Part shown: piece after piece, positions 42,521 through 54,015 of the stretch
Position numbering within the stretch: position 1 is the stretch's first letter
Layout: every line of letters begins with the position of its first letter
Assembly (NCBI RefSeq): GCF_042477335.2
Contig: NC_091249.1
Span: forward strand, 51,816,001-51,880,000
Direction of reading: 5' to 3'
Length of the DNA: 64,000 nt
Source of the DNA: Ovis canadensis
Lineage: Eukaryota > Chordata > Mammalia > Artiodactyla > Bovidae
The notes under the pieces: model-generated
What the model was told of the DNA's origin: nothing
The model's database searches: none
Seen by the model: the letters and a program-made list of their open reading frames with translations, nothing else
Translations under genes and position numbers: made by a program

Positions 42521-42697
42521 TAAATATATATCTTTGAAAAAAGAAACTATAACATATATTTAAAGGAAACAAACCTCTCCATGACAACAATAGACAAATA
42601 ATCTGGTTCCTGAAGAAGGAAATATAAAGACCAAAAAATCTGAAAGAATTTCTGACCCATAGTAGTCAGAAAAATCCACATCAAAAGCACAGTTAGG

Positions 42698-42840
42698 CAC
42701 TTCGCTGGTGGTCTAGTGGCTAAGACTCTGTCTTTCCAACGCAGGGTGCCTGGGTCAGAAAATTAGATTCCACACGCCACAACTAAGACTTGGAGTAGTC
42801 AAATAAATAAATAAAAATAAATAGAAAAGAAAAAAACACA
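42698..42840 (+). mobile_element. CHR-2 SINE
   Basis: GGCACTTCGCTGGTGGTCTA, GTGGCTAAGACTCTGTCTTT and an AAATAAATAAATAAAAATAA tail. Inserted in the L1M relic. Confidence 0.8.
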
Positions 42841-43257
42841 ATTAGATACTAGTTCATCTTTATCAGATTGACACAAATTAAAAGCTGTGTTGCTAAGTCT
42901 CAAGCACTGCTTGTGGGAGTGTAAGCTCATCAGTTGTTCTGGCGCCATTTAGCCAAGTATAAACTCTTAACCGCGCGCACCAGAGCACGGGAGTAAGAAG
43001 ACTGAAGGTAAATTTGCCTGTAATTTAAAAAAACAAAAACAAAAACTGGAAGTAAGCCAATGTCTGATGGAGCAATGGATTAGTGATTGCGACACACACT
43101 GAGACGACATTAGCAGTGCAAATGTACTATTTACATCAGTATGAATGAATCCTGCAAACATAAGGTTGAGAGAAAAAGGCAAATCAGAAAAATACAAAAA
43201 ATAAAACAATCCCTTTTGAAAAGTTCAAAGACAAGCAACACTAAACTACATATTCGG

Positions 43258-43575
43258 GCTTCCCTGGTGGCTCAGAGGTAAAGAATCTGTCTGCCAATGC
43301 AGGAGACACTGGTTCAATCCCTGATCTCGGAAGATCCCACATGCTGTGGAGCAACTAAGCCCACGCATCACAACTGTTGAGCCTGCGCCCTAGCGCCCAG
43401 GAACCACAGCTCCTGAGCACACAGCCTGCAGCTACTGAAGCCTGTGTGCTCTAGAACCTATGCCACGCAACAGGAGAAGCCGCCACGATGGGAAGCCACA
43501 GCTACAGTAGCCCTTGCTCACGACGACTGGAGGAAAACTCCACAGAGCAATGAAGATCCAGCAAAATAAATAAGT
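43258..43575 (+). mobile_element. CHR-1 SINE, long form
   Basis: GGGCTTCCCTGGTGGCTCAG head, repeated GAGCCTGCGCCCTAG-like and CACAGCTCC-like body, AATAAATAAG tail. An (AC)n microsatellite follows at about 43600-43618. Confidence 0.83.
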
Positions 43576-43771
43576 GAAATTATATAAAAAAGAAAAAAAC
43601 AACACACACACACACACAAAGGAAAAACAATATGGTCTTTAACAACACATGTACATACGTATGTGGTAAGATATAAAGGAAAGCAGGATTGATAAAAATT
43701 CAGGACAGGTTTACCATGGTGGGTGAGGAGGGAGAAGCTTCAAAGACACTCTTAGAGCTCCATTTCTTTTT

Positions 43772-43888
43772 TGAATTTATTTTTAATTGGAGGGTAATTG
43801 CTTACAATAGTGTGTTGGTTTCTGCCATATGCCAACATGAGTCAGCCATAGGTATACATGTGTCCCCTCCCTCTTGAACTTCCCTCCT
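43772..43888 (-). mobile_element. Ruminant L1 3' UTR fragment, reverse
   Basis: TTGAATTTATTTTTAATTGG, TGTTGGTTTCTGCCATATGC and CAGCCATAGGTATACATGTG, the reverse of a ruminant L1 3' UTR. It is 5'-truncated to about 117 bases. Confidence 0.78.
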
Positions 43889-44667
43889 GAGTTCCAGTTC
43901 TTACGCTGGAAGTTGGGCACATAAGGGCTCATTTTATTATTTTTATACCTTACATACACATTTAATCATATATATGTTTTGTACTGATGAAATATATAAT
44001 CTGATACAAATTTTAATCAAAACAGAAATAAGACTATTGAGATCTGTAGTAGTTATAAGCAATGCAGACACTTCTGGCGATGCTCTGTGAGAGCCAGGGT
44101 AAGCACACACGCAACCTAGGCCTTTGGTCTCAGCATCCTCGTATGCACCCTCTTTTCACTCTCGGAAGTTTTGCTGATGGGATCTATTGACAAAAGGATC
44201 CTGTGCTCTCAGTGATGGCTGCTGTCACCACTGCTTGTCCCAAGATGAACAGAAATGAACAAGCTTAGCTAGGACACTATCAATTTTTATTACTTAAAGG
44301 GAAGCAAAATGAATCAACTGAATTCAAATATTTGAATGGTGAACATTAAAACATAGAATTAACTATAAACAAATTTTTACTCACCTTCTTTCTAGATAGA
44401 CAAGAAATACTTACATAAAGATGATCAAAAAAATTTGCACTTTGACCTGAACCAAGTATCTTGTATGGTAGTGGGAGAGCTAAATGTGACAAATGACTGA
44501 GTTGTCCAGTTACCTTAATTTTTAAAAAAGAAAAAGTCTTTGGAAACACTTTAAATATTTAAATAATAAAATTATTTAAAATAATATTAAAATAATAAAA
44601 TACTTTTTAAAAAAGAGAAAGAGACCTAAGAGACCCATCCACCAAATGTGAAATGTGGATTTTAGGT
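43889..44667. other. AT-rich intergenic sequence, no gene seen
   Basis: Contains an A/T-only simple stretch at 44555-44610. No supported gene. Confidence 0.4.
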
Positions 44668-44875
44668 GGATCCTTAGGTGGTGGCTCAGAGAGTAAAGAA
44701 TCCACCTGCAATGTGGGAGACCCAGGTTCGATCCCTGGTTTGGGAAGATCCCCTGGAGAAGGGAATGGCTACCCACTCCAGTATTTCTGCCTGGAGAATT
44801 CCATGGAGAGGAGCTTGGTGGGCTACAGTCCATGGGGTTGCAAAGAGTTGGACACAACTGAGCGACTATCCGTTT
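44668..44875 (+). mobile_element. Bov-tA SINE
   Basis: CCTTAGGTGGTGGCTCAGAG to GGACACAACTGAGCGACTA, full-length +. Confidence 0.85.
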
Positions 44876-44979
44876 CTTTCGATTCTGAACTGAACCAATC
44901 AACTATAAAAATATATTCTTTATAAAGAGGAAAATGTGAGTAGGGATTGGGTATTAAAAGATACCAAGGTATGATAGTG

Positions 44980-45205
44980 GAACTGTGCTTGGATTTAAAA
45001 AACAACTCTCACCCTTTAGAGATGAAGCCTAAAACATCTGGGGAAGATGTTATAATAGCCAGAATTTGCTGTGAAATAATTCAGTGGTGGGAGTGGAGAG
45101 GGAGGGATAAAGATGAAATAAGAGTGGTCATGAGATGCTCACTGTACAAGGTACCTTGTTCCCTTTGTCCTTCTCATGCTTGTGCTAAATTTTCCATGGG
45201 AGAAG
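44980..45205 (+). mobile_element. L1M 3' UTR fragment
   Basis: AAACATCTGGGGAAGATGTT, ATAATAGCCAGAATTTGCTG and GATGAAATAAGAGTGGTCAT resemble an old L1 3' UTR. This explains the front half of a 192-codon ORF that runs through it. Confidence 0.5.
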
Positions 45206-46060
45206 GGAAAGATGGGAGAGGAAGAGGGAGGGAGAAAGTAGGAGGGGAGATCCTCCAAACAATGCCTTGTATCTCTCAGAGCAAGAGCCCAGCTCGGTGG
45301 ATGGTTTCTGCTGCCCTCCTGCAGGAGATAACATCACTGGCCAGAGAGAACCTCAGAGGAGAACGGCCTTGCGCACTATGCCATTTTACTGCTCTGTTGG
45401 GGCCAAACCCACACAAAGGGCTGCTGTATCAGAATGCATGGTCTGAGCAGGCCCAGGTATCCAACCCTCATGCGTTTCACAACTTTGGCCCTTCTCAGTC
45501 CCAGGAAGCCACGCGCAAGAAGTGAGCCACTTTCCTTTTTTTAACCTCCTGAAATACCACAGCAGTTCTGAGTTTAGTTGGCCTCGGCCTGCAGTGCCTT
45601 GAAGCAGGATTCTGGTACCAGAGCCTAAAGCCTGGTACCCCAGAGACTAAAGTCAGGCCAAGAGCACTGAATACTAGCCACCAGACCAGCAGAGCCAGTG
45701 GCCAGTGATGAGGCACAGGCCCACCGGCTTTGTAGAAATGACCTCCCACACACAAAAATGGAAAGCAGCGAAACAGGTAAAGTGTTTATTAGGAGGGAAA
45801 AGGGTACGTGTGGGTAGACACATGTGTGGGCTCAGAGAAAGAGTCATGCCCTTGTGGCCGTTTGAATCACATGGAGCATTTCTTCCGGGTTTCCTCCGGT
45901 CAGTCATCTTGCTTTGCTTGAATCTGAGTCCATAATTGGTTTATCTCAGGGTCCTCTCCTATGTGTGTGCACATCTCTTAGCCAAGATGGATTCTAGTGA
46001 ACAGGCCTATGGGTAGGTTGACATCACCTACTATGGGATGGCACCCCTCCATTTTAGCTC
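45206..46060. other. Intergenic, no gene seen
   Basis: Single-copy-looking. ORFs on both strands are short and featureless. Confidence 0.4.
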
Positions 46061-46301
46061 TTAAGGAGACTCATGTGTAGTCAGGAAGGTCTCCTTGACC
46101 TCGAGAATGAGAATATGCAGGCTCTCTTTCATCTGGCACAGCTCCTCTCTCACTCCACCTATCATCTTCATCTTGGAGTATCTGTCCACAGTGGACAGAT
46201 TCTAGCTGCTCAGCCTGGAGCCCATCTATCTCCTGCCTCAGATCCTCTTGGAAAACATCCAATATTTTCATTACACTCCTTCTGGCACAGTCTGATAGCC
46301 C
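46061..46301 (-). pseudogene. Exon-like coding relic, unrecognised, one frameshift
   Basis: On the minus strand a good acceptor (CTGAACTCCTTCTCAG, ending at 46302) is followed by an open frame with helical, charged protein text (SVMKILDVFQEDLRQEIDGL). Near 46200 this frame loses its character, and the frame one base over takes over (STVDRYSKMKMIGGVREEL, then CQMKESLHILILEVKETF) to a TAA at 46061-46063. The composition suggests a coiled-coil protein. A single base insertion would explain the switch. I do not recognise the family. It may be a decayed exon or part of an old element. Confidence 0.3.
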
Positions 46302-46654
46302 CTGAGAAGGAGTTCAGATTTAACAACAAGAGCCTGGCAGCACCCCACGCCCACCCTAGGCCTCTGCCTCCTCCTGGGAAGGGGAAAGACATAGTGTGGA
46401 CTGGGTAGGGATAATCTTTGCTGATTAATTCCTGTTCACCCCCTGTTCTACTTGCCCCAGCCAATATAGACAAGGAGACATCTCACTATAGAAGTGCCAT
46501 GATAAAAGTTAAGAGGGTAGGTCTCTGTGCTATAAGCAAGAGAGACTCCAGGTGCTGAAGGGAGGCTGTTCATTCCCATTCCCAGCAAGAGCTCGCCATT
46601 CATCCACCGGTTTTTACCGCCCCCTTGTGGTCATTTGCTTCCTGTAGCCAATCC
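46302..46654. other. Intergenic, no gene seen
   Basis: No supported gene. If the relic at 46061-46301 is an exon, this would be its upstream intron. Confidence 0.4.
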
Positions 46655-46868
46655 CGGTTTCCCAGGTGGCGCTAGTGATAAAGAACCGGCCTGCCAATGC
46701 AGGAGACCTAAGAGATGCTGGTTCAGTCCCTTGGTCGGCAAGATCCCCTGGAGGAGGAAATGGCAACCCACTCTAGTGTTCTTGCCTGGGAAATCCCACA
46801 GACAGAGGAGCCTGGCGGGCTGCAGTCTTGCAGTCACAGAGTCGGACATTACTGAAGCAATTTAGCAC
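46655..46868 (+). mobile_element. Bov-tA SINE
   Basis: GGTTTCCCAGGTGGCGCTAG head, GCAGGAGACCTAAGAGATGC, ending TTACTGAAGCAATTTAGCAC. Confidence 0.85.
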
Positions 46869-47039
46869 GTAATCCTGCAACCTGGAAATACAGGTCTCCC
46901 ACCCACACTGACCAGTCAATCCCCTGCACACCTTGCATTGGGTTTATCTTCGTTAAGGGACAGATATTTTGCTCAGTAGTGAGAAAATTTTCTTCAAAAG
47001 CAAATAAGAACATGAGTGTCTTCCAGACAATTCCTTTTC

Positions 47040-47160
47040 TTCTTTTTTATCTTTGACCGTGCCCTGCAGTTTCTGAGATCTTAGTTCCCTGACTAGGGGT
47101 TGAACCTGGGCCCATGGCAGTGAAAGTACCAAGTCTTAACTGGACTGCCAGGGAATTCCA
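47040..47160 (-). mobile_element. CHR-2 SINE, reverse
   Basis: GATCTTAGTTCCCTGACTAG to CTTAACTGGACTGCCAGGGA. Confidence 0.78.
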
Positions 47161-47232
47161 TCTTTGCTTTTTAAAACCTTTACTGGTTGAAAATTTTTAA
47201 AACAAAAACTGGGGAGAAAGAAACTTGATGAG

Positions 47233-47572
47233 GATTTCCCTGGTGGGTCCAGTGGTCAAGAATCCACCTGCGAATGCAGGGGATATGGGTTTGATCCCTG
47301 GTCTGGGAAGATCCCAGATGCCACAGAGTAACTAAGCCTGTGCACCACAACTCTTGAGCCTGTGCTCTAGAGCCCAGGAACCACAACTGCTGAGCCCACG
47401 TGCTGCAACTACTGAAGCCCATGCGCCTGGAGCCCGTGCTCAGCTACAATTCAGCTCAGCAAGTTCAGTTAAGGGAAGCTGGTGCACTGCAGTGAAGGTA
47501 GTCCCCACCTGCTGCAACTACAGAAAGCCCACGCATAGCAACGGAGACCCAGCACAGCCCAATAAATAAATA
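47233..47572 (+). mobile_element. CHR-1 SINE, long form
   Basis: GATTTCCCTGGTGGGTCCAG to GACCCAGCACAGCCCAATAA. Flanks AGAAACTTGATGAG (about 47219) and AGAAACTTCATGAG (about 47573). It contains an extra TTCAGCTCAGCAAGTTCAGT insert. Confidence 0.83.
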
Positions 47573-47689
47573 AGAAACTTCATGAGATGGCTATAGGGAA
47601 AGGGGATCAGGAAAGTATTCCCTGCCTCTATGTGGGTGAAGGAAGCTCGGTAATTCCTGTAAAAAATGATGCCCCTCCAGATGAAACCA

Positions 47690-48235
47690 TGTAACTCACA
47701 TTGGGACTTGAACACACGATCTTTTTAACTGAGATCACATCTAGTCTTAGGACTTAATGAAGCTCAATTTCTTGACGTCTCATTGCAGACAGAATTCAGT
47801 GAGAGACAAAGTGACAGGTGAGAAGTGGATTTATTTAAAGAGAAACACACTCCACAGAATGCGGGCCACCTCAGGAGGTGAAAGGTCCCAGGGTAGGGAG
47901 TTGTCAAGTTTTTATAGGAATGGGTAATTTCATAGGCTTATGAGTGGGAGGTGTATTCCAGCTATTTTGGGGAAGGAGTGGAGATTTCCAGAAATTGGTC
48001 CACCATCCACTTTTTGATCTTTCCTGGTAGGTCACTGTTGTGGTGGGTGTGCCAGTTAGCTTGCTGATATGTTACAATGAGTATATGATGAGGCTCAAAA
48101 TATAGTGGAAGTTAACTGCCATTTTGGACCTATTTGGTTCTAATCAGTTTATGTTGTATCCTCAGGCTATGTCATTTTTTTAAGTTTGTGCCCTGCCCCC
48201 CTCCCTCCTGTTTCATTTCCCCCTCAGAGACTTTA
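47690..48235 (-). mobile_element. ERV LTR, reverse (family A)
   Basis: The reverse complement gives an LTR with a poly(A) signal at 47830-47835 (TTTATT on +) and TCTCTCACTGAATTCTGTCT in U5. It shares wording with the + LTR at 55275-55955, including the CCTATGAAATTACCC block and the CTTCATTAAGTCCT end. No coding part is attached. Confidence 0.7.
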
Positions 48236-48429
48236 CTTCCATATTCTTATGGGAAGCAGCCCTTGATAGTCTGTCTTCTGTAACTGCTTCAAGGCTCAGT
48301 AGGGGTGTTGACTCTGCCTGTCAAGGAGTAGAAATCTCTGGATGCCTGATCTAGGGGCCTCAGGGGAGGAGGACAGCTCCTTGTTTTAAGCCAGTATGGG
48401 CTGGAAATCCTTGTACAGCTGTTAGGAAG

Positions 48430-48898
48430 GTAGAATAGGGAAAATGAGTCCAAAATGGTAGTGGCTAAAAAACAAGGAAGGTCAAAGGAAGGTCCAAGGA
48501 CCAGAGTGAAGACTTCAGGCAGAACAAACAGCGCTCCTGGCTAAGCCCAACTTGCACAGGGCAGGCCCAGGGGAGGACAACATATAAAAGGAGGAGCCGG
48601 AGCGCTTGCTGTCTCTCTTTCTCTCCCGCATGCGTGCGCTCTTTCTCTCTCTCTCCCTCTCTCTCTCTCCCTCCCCCATGCGCTCCTCCACTCTCTTCTC
48701 TTCAAGTCTTTGGGTCCTCACGCTTCGAGGATGGATTCTCCTGCTATCTTCTAAATAAAGAAGAGCTGGAACACTGATTTGCCTAAGAGCTATAACACGG
48801 TTTGTCCAAGACCCGAGAGCTGTGACGCGCCGAGGGCTTTAATGTCCGTCGCTCCACATCTTTGTTGTGACGAGGCAAAGAACCGAGGAACATACACT
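48430..48898 (+). mobile_element. ERV LTR, solo (family B, ERVK-like)
   Basis: Clear promoter layout: TATAAAAG at 48583-48590, a C/T-rich tract with CTCTCTCTCTCCC at 48615-48680, and AATAAA at 48754-48759. U5 ends near GAGGAACATACA at 48896. It resembles ruminant betaretrovirus-like LTRs as I remember them. No gag-pol-env follows. Confidence 0.65.
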
Positions 48899-49660
48899 CG
48901 CGGGACACAGCCATCATGCTGATGTGGAACTGTTGTAACTGCTTCCATAGCTTTTCTATGAATCTCCTTGATAATGAAGCGCTTTTTGTAAAAGCATCCA
49001 GGTACAAAAATAACTGTCTATAAATAACAAAAGACTTAACAAGTAAGGTTAAACATCTGATTACAGTGTAATCTATAAAGAAACTTAGTTACAATCACTA
49101 GAATTACAAATGATTACATTTAACTCAACATATCAAATAATTCTAGCTAAATATTTCTCTGAGAGGCCTCAGGGGCCATCTAAGGCATCCCAATATTAGC
49201 TGTAAATCAAAAGAACTTTAATTAAAATTTTACATATGAGAAGTTCTGAAACATTTAGTCAAGTAAGATCATCGATTACTGACAATACTTATTTTCCAAC
49301 CAAAGTTACCAGAGATCTCAAGAGCAAATACCAATCACTTAAAGGCAAACAAACACACACAGTCTTGTCGAAAGCGGCATTTCAGGAATATTTTAGAGGG
49401 AGAAACCAAATCCATTCTTTTCCTAGCCCATGAGGAACAAAATCCATTCACCCAACTAGATTTAATGCAATCTTAGAAAATCCTCATCATGGATAACTCT
49501 TTTCAGTATTCTTTTTCTCCCTCACAACTTGTTTTACTGAAAACATAATGTTACTGTCATTAAAAGTTTTTTCCACATTGAGTTCCTTTTCTTACTAACA
49601 AATCTGCAATAGATATAATAAAGTCTTATTTGAACTCTAGCAAACCTAAGTACATCTAGT
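48899..49660. other. AT-rich sequence, no gene seen
   Basis: Unassigned. It could be decayed retroviral interior between LTR relics, but I see no gag, pol or env motif. Confidence 0.35.
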
Positions 49661-49671
49661 AAACCTAGGTA

Positions 49672-50117
49672 AAGGTATGTCTACTCAAAGCTATGGTTTT
49701 CCAGCAGTCATATATGGATGTGAGAGTTGGAATATAAAGAAAGCTGAGCGCCAAAGAATTGATGCTTTTGAACTGTGATGTTGGAGAAGACTCTTGAGAG
49801 TCCCTTGGACTGCAAGGAGATCCAACCAGTCAATCCTAAAGGAAATCAGTCCTAACTATTCATTGGAAGGACTGATACTGAAGCTGAAACTCCAATACTT
49901 TGGCCGCCTGTTGCAAAGAACTGACTCATTGGACAAGACCCTGATGTTGGGAAAGATTGAAGGCAGGAGGAGAAGGGGACAACAGAGGATGAGATGGTTG
50001 GATGGTATCACCGACTTGAGGGACATGAGTTTGAGCCAGCTGTGGGAGCTGGTGATGGACAGGGAAGTCTAGCGTGCTGCAGTTCATAGGGTCACAGAGA
50101 GTGACTGAACTGAACTG
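49672..50117 (+). mobile_element. BovB 3' end
   Basis: 5'-truncated C-terminal BovB segment ending GAGTGACTGAACTGAACTG. Perfect 11-base duplication AAACCTAGGTA at 49661-49671 and 50118-50128. Confidence 0.92.
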
Positions 50118-50226
50118 AAACCTAGGTACAATAGAAGTACTATATTTAACATTGATGAGTCTAAAGAAATGTCTGTATTAATCAAACCAACAAGCTGAAG
50201 TCATCTTAAATATCAGCTATCAGTTT

Positions 50227-50445
50227 GAAACTGAAAGTGTTAGTTACTCATTGTGTCCAACTCTTTGTTACCCCATGGGGTTGGGGTATAGCACGCCAGG
50301 CTCCTCTGTCTATGGAATTCTACAGGCAAGAATACAGGAGTGGGTTGCCGTTCCCTTCTCCAGGGGATCTTCCTGACCCAGGGATCAAACCTAGGTCTCC
50401 CACATTGCAGGCGGTTTCTTTACTGTCTGAGCCACTAGGGAAGTC
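50227..50445 (-). mobile_element. Bov-tA SINE, reverse
   Basis: Full-length reverse copy with the perfect 10-base duplication CTATCAGTTT at 50217-50226 and 50446-50455. Confidence 0.92.
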
Positions 50446-50584
50446 CTATCAGTTTAGTACTGAATATTTTTCAGATGACATGAAGTTGAAATTCATTTTG
50501 GCAGACGAATTTCTATTTCTGAGTATTTATATAAGCACTTAATTTCCTTTAAGTCAATTAGAGTTCTTTTTTTTTTTTTTGCTT

Positions 50585-50790
50585 AAATATATTTTATTGA
50601 AGTATAGTTGACTTAACAATGTTTCAGGTGCACAGAAATGTGATTCAGTTGTACATATACACATGTTATTATTCAGATTATTTGCCATTTTAGGTTATTA
50701 TGAGATACTGACTACAGTTCCCTGTGCTATACAGTAAGCCTTTGTTGCTTGTTGCATATCTATTTTTAATTAGAAATCTAGCAGTCTATT
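50585..50790 (-). mobile_element. Artiodactyl L1 3' UTR end, reverse
   Basis: Starts with a T run, then ATTGAAGTATAGTTGACTTA, GTGATTCAGTTGTACATATA and ACAGTTCCCTGTGCTATACA, the reverse of an artiodactyl L1 3' end. Confidence 0.75.
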
Positions 50791-51499
50791 CATACTAAAT
50801 CAAATTAGAAATTTTTTTAATTAGAAATTTTAAATTAGAAATCTAGCATTCTATTCATATTATTAAAAAATTATAGTTAGGCACAAGTTCATAATTTTTC
50901 TGAAATACATACATAGTATTTATATCCATGTATACAAAAACTTTTCTACTATGCTTGACAGAAGCTTGAGAAAGAACATCAAAAAAAAAAGAGGTGGAGA
51001 AATTGGAAAACGTAAACTAAGTGAAATGGGAGCACTGAATATGAAATAGAAAAAGTGAAACAAACTAGATAAGAGTAAAAGATAATCATATAGTCCAGTT
51101 GTTTTTAAACATGGCTGCTCATTCGAAACATATCTGAAACTTTGGAGAAAAAAACCAATATCTGGGCATTTGTATTTTTCAAAAAATTCCAAGATAATTC
51201 TGATAAAATCTGGATTTTAAAAAGTGATTACAGATTTTTCTACTAAATGGCAGCTTTGGTAATAAAGAATTCTATTATTTTTCCATTGACCAATCATAAT
51301 ATAATGGTGTTAAGTGAGTAATAGTTACATAATCCCAATAGTGAAAGATGCTTATCAGTTTCCACAATCAATAGCCAGACAAAAAATTAAAGGTAATTAC
51401 AATTGCAAGTCATAATGGAAACATGATTAACTTAATGATATAAAATAATTACCTGCAGTTGGGGAGGTCAAGCAGAGTGATGTGGTAAGGGGAAGTGCA
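50791..51499. other. AT-rich sequence with a MER5-like relic
   Basis: No gene. Contains two near copies of TTAGAAATCTAGCA-T-TCTATTCATA (50771-50795 and 50834-50860) and the MER5-like piece listed next. Confidence 0.45.
51095..51210 (+). mobile_element. MER5-like hAT relic
   Basis: CAGTTGTTTTTAAACATGGC, TGCTCATTCGAAACATATCT and TATCTGGGCATTTGTATTTT fit the MER5 layout, strongly diverged. Confidence 0.4.
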
Positions 51500-53622
51500 T
51501 ACAGGCACATGCTTTCATCCACCCAGCCAGTGTATGTATTTTGGCTGGTGCATTTAATCCATTTGGATTTAAGGTAATGATTGATATGTATGATCCTATT
51601 ACCATTTTCTAAATTGTTTTGGGATTATTTTCTGCAGGTCTTTTCCTTCTCTTGTGTTTCCTGCCTAGAGAAATTCCTTTAGCATTTGTTGTAAAGCTGG
51701 TTTGGTGGTGCTGAATTCTCTTAACTTTTGCTTGTCTGGAAAGCTTTTGATTTCTCATCAGATCTGAAGGAGAGGTAGAGTGTTCTTGGTTGTAGGTTCT
51801 TCCCTTTCATCACTTTAAATATATCATGCCATTCCCTTCCGGTTTGTAGAGTTTCTGCTGAGAAATCCTTAGATAGCCTGATGGGAGATCACTTGTATGC
51901 TATTTGTTGTTTTTCCCTTGTTGTTTTTAATGTTTTATCTTTGTCTTTAAATTTTGTCAGTTTGATTACTATGTGTCTCGGTGTGTTCCTCCTTGGGTTC
52001 ATCCTGCCTGGGACTCTGGGCTTCCTGGACTTGGTTGACTATTTCCATTTCCACGTTATGGAAGTTTTCAGCTATTAGCTCTTCAAATATCTTCTCAGGT
52101 TCCCTCTCTCTCCTCCTTCTGGGACCCCTATAATGCTAATGTTAGTGCCTTTAAGTTGTCCCAGAGGTCTCTTGGACTGTCTTCATTTCTCTTCATAGTG
52201 TTTTCTATATTCTGTTCTGTGGCAGTGATTTCCACCCTTCTGTCCTCCAGGTCATTTATCTGTGCTTCTGCCTTGGTTATTGGGCTATTGATCCTTCTAG
52301 TGTATTATACGGGCTTCCCTTGTAGCTCAGTCAGTAAAGAATCTGCCTGCAAGGCAGGAGATCTGGGTTTGATTCCGGGGCTGGGGAGATCTGCTGGAGA
52401 AGGAAACGGCAACCCACTCCAGCATTCTTGCCTGGAGAATCCCATGGACAGAGGAGCCTTGTAGGTTCCCAGTCCGTAGGGTCACAAGAGTCAGAAACAA
52501 CTTAGTGACTAAACCACCACCAGCAGCGTGTTATACATCTCTGTTTGTTAGTTCAGTTCTTCTAGGTGTTTGGCAGCCTTTCCTTGCATCTTCTCCATCG
52601 TTTTCCTGAGATCCTGGATCATCTTCACTATCATTTTTCTGAACTCTTTTCTTTCTGGAATTTTGCCTATCTCCACTTCATTTGGTTGTTTTTCTGGGGT
52701 TTTATCTTGTCCCTTCATCTGGGATATAACTTTCTGCTTTCTCATCATGAGTAAATTTCTGTAATACATTTTTGTTTTGGGACTGTGGGACTGTGCTTCT
52801 TGCTTCTGTCTGATGGATGAGGCTAGGAGCCTTGTGTAAGCTTCCTGATGGGAGGGACTGGCATGGGAAAAAAACTTGGTCTTGCTCTGGTGGGCAAGGC
52901 CTTGCTCAGTAAACCTTTAACCTAATTATCTGCTGATGGGTGGGGTTGCACTTCCTCCCTGGTAGTTGTTTGGTCTGAGGTGACCCCAGCCCTGGGGTGT
53001 ACAGGCTCTATGGTAGGGTTAATGGTGAACTCCAAGAGGGCTTATGCCAAAGGGAACCTTCCCGACCTGATGCTGCCAGTGCCCGCATCCCTGTGGTGAG
53101 CACCTGCTGACCCACACCTCCACAGGAGATTTTCCAACACGAGCAGGTAGTTTTGGTTCAATTGCCTTTTCTCTGGATCTTGGTGCATACAAGATTTTGT
53201 GTGTGCCCTCCAAGACTGAATCTCTGTTCCCCCCAGTCCCGTGGATGTCCTGTAATCAAATCCTGCTGGCCTGCAAGGCTAGATTCCCTGGGTAGTCCCA
53301 GTTCCTTTGTCAGATCCTCCAGCTGGGAAGCCTGATGTGTGGTCCAGAGCCTTCACGAAAGTGGAATTTCTTTGGTATCATTCTTCTTCAGTTTGTGGGT
53401 CACCCACCAGGAGGGTATGGGATTTGATTTTATTCTATTTTAGGCCCCTCCTACCGTCTCACTTTGGCTTCTTCTTTGTCTTTGGACATAGGGTATCTTT
53501 TTTTGGTGGGTTCCAGCATCCTGCTGTCAATGGTTATTCAATAGCTCGTTGCAATTTTGGTGTTCTTGCAGGAGGAGACGAGTCACGTCTTTCCACTTCA
53601 CCGTCTTGAACCGGAATGATTG
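51500..53622 (-). mobile_element. L1, reverse, with 5' UTR and ORF1 but without ORF2 body
   Basis: The reverse complement starts GGTTCAAGACGGTGAAGTGG, followed by about 0.85 kb of 5' UTR. ORF1 starts near 52746 (MRKQKVISQMKGQDKTPEKQ), with coiled-coil text MIQDLRKTMEKMQ. The C-terminal ORF1 coding ends before about 51660, and the ORF2 start (NGLNAP-type DNA) is at about 51550. Similarity is then lost. Split by a Bov-tA at 52311-52527. ORF1 is broken by stops. Confidence 0.8.
52311..52527 (+). mobile_element. Bov-tA SINE in L1
   Basis: GGGCTTCCCTTGTAGCTCAG to ACTTAGTGACTAAACCACCA. Flanks GTGTATTATAC (ending 52310) and GTGTTATAC (52528-52536). Confidence 0.88.
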
Positions 53623-54015
53623 AGTTCTTTCACCAATTAATTTTTGCCAACACTATTCAATTACAACACATATACAGATACATAGGAACACACAAATACT
53701 GTGGCCTCATAGCTCTCATTTCAAAATTTCAGCCCTGAGTCAGGTACAGCAATGTAAACCTTATTAGTTTACAAAAGAGGTTGGATTAAAATTGGATTTT
53801 TGGCAGATGGAACAAATCAAGCTCATTTGACTAGATGGCTAAACTTTTTACTAATGTTTACAGAAAAGACACTTAGGATTTCTATTTATCCTTGACAAGT
53901 CAAGTTCTAAATTATTTATCCTCTTCAAAATTTGCACTTTAGAAAGAAGGCAGAGATAAGGTTCCTGAGAAGATCAGAAAGGACATTTGCATTTCAAAGG
54001 TACAGGCAAGTTTCT
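53623..54015. other. Intergenic, no gene seen
   Basis: AT-rich, unassigned. Confidence 0.4.

Larger units (their letters stand above)
41530..43750 (+). mobile_element. Old L1M relic interrupted by CHR SINEs
   Basis: Sense L1 pieces: AGCTTAAAGATTTAAAGTGA, TTTGGCTATATTAAAATTAG, CTGCTTGTGGGAGTGTAAGC, AACATAAGGTTGAGAGAAAA and ACGTATGTGGTAAGATATAA, in consensus order. Non-L1 filler lies at 41766-42230. No open frame. Confidence 0.6.

Noticed and set aside
44947..45525. 192-codon + ORF in a mostly unassigned region
   Set aside because: The front half is an L1M 3' UTR and the rest has no protein-like pattern or known family.
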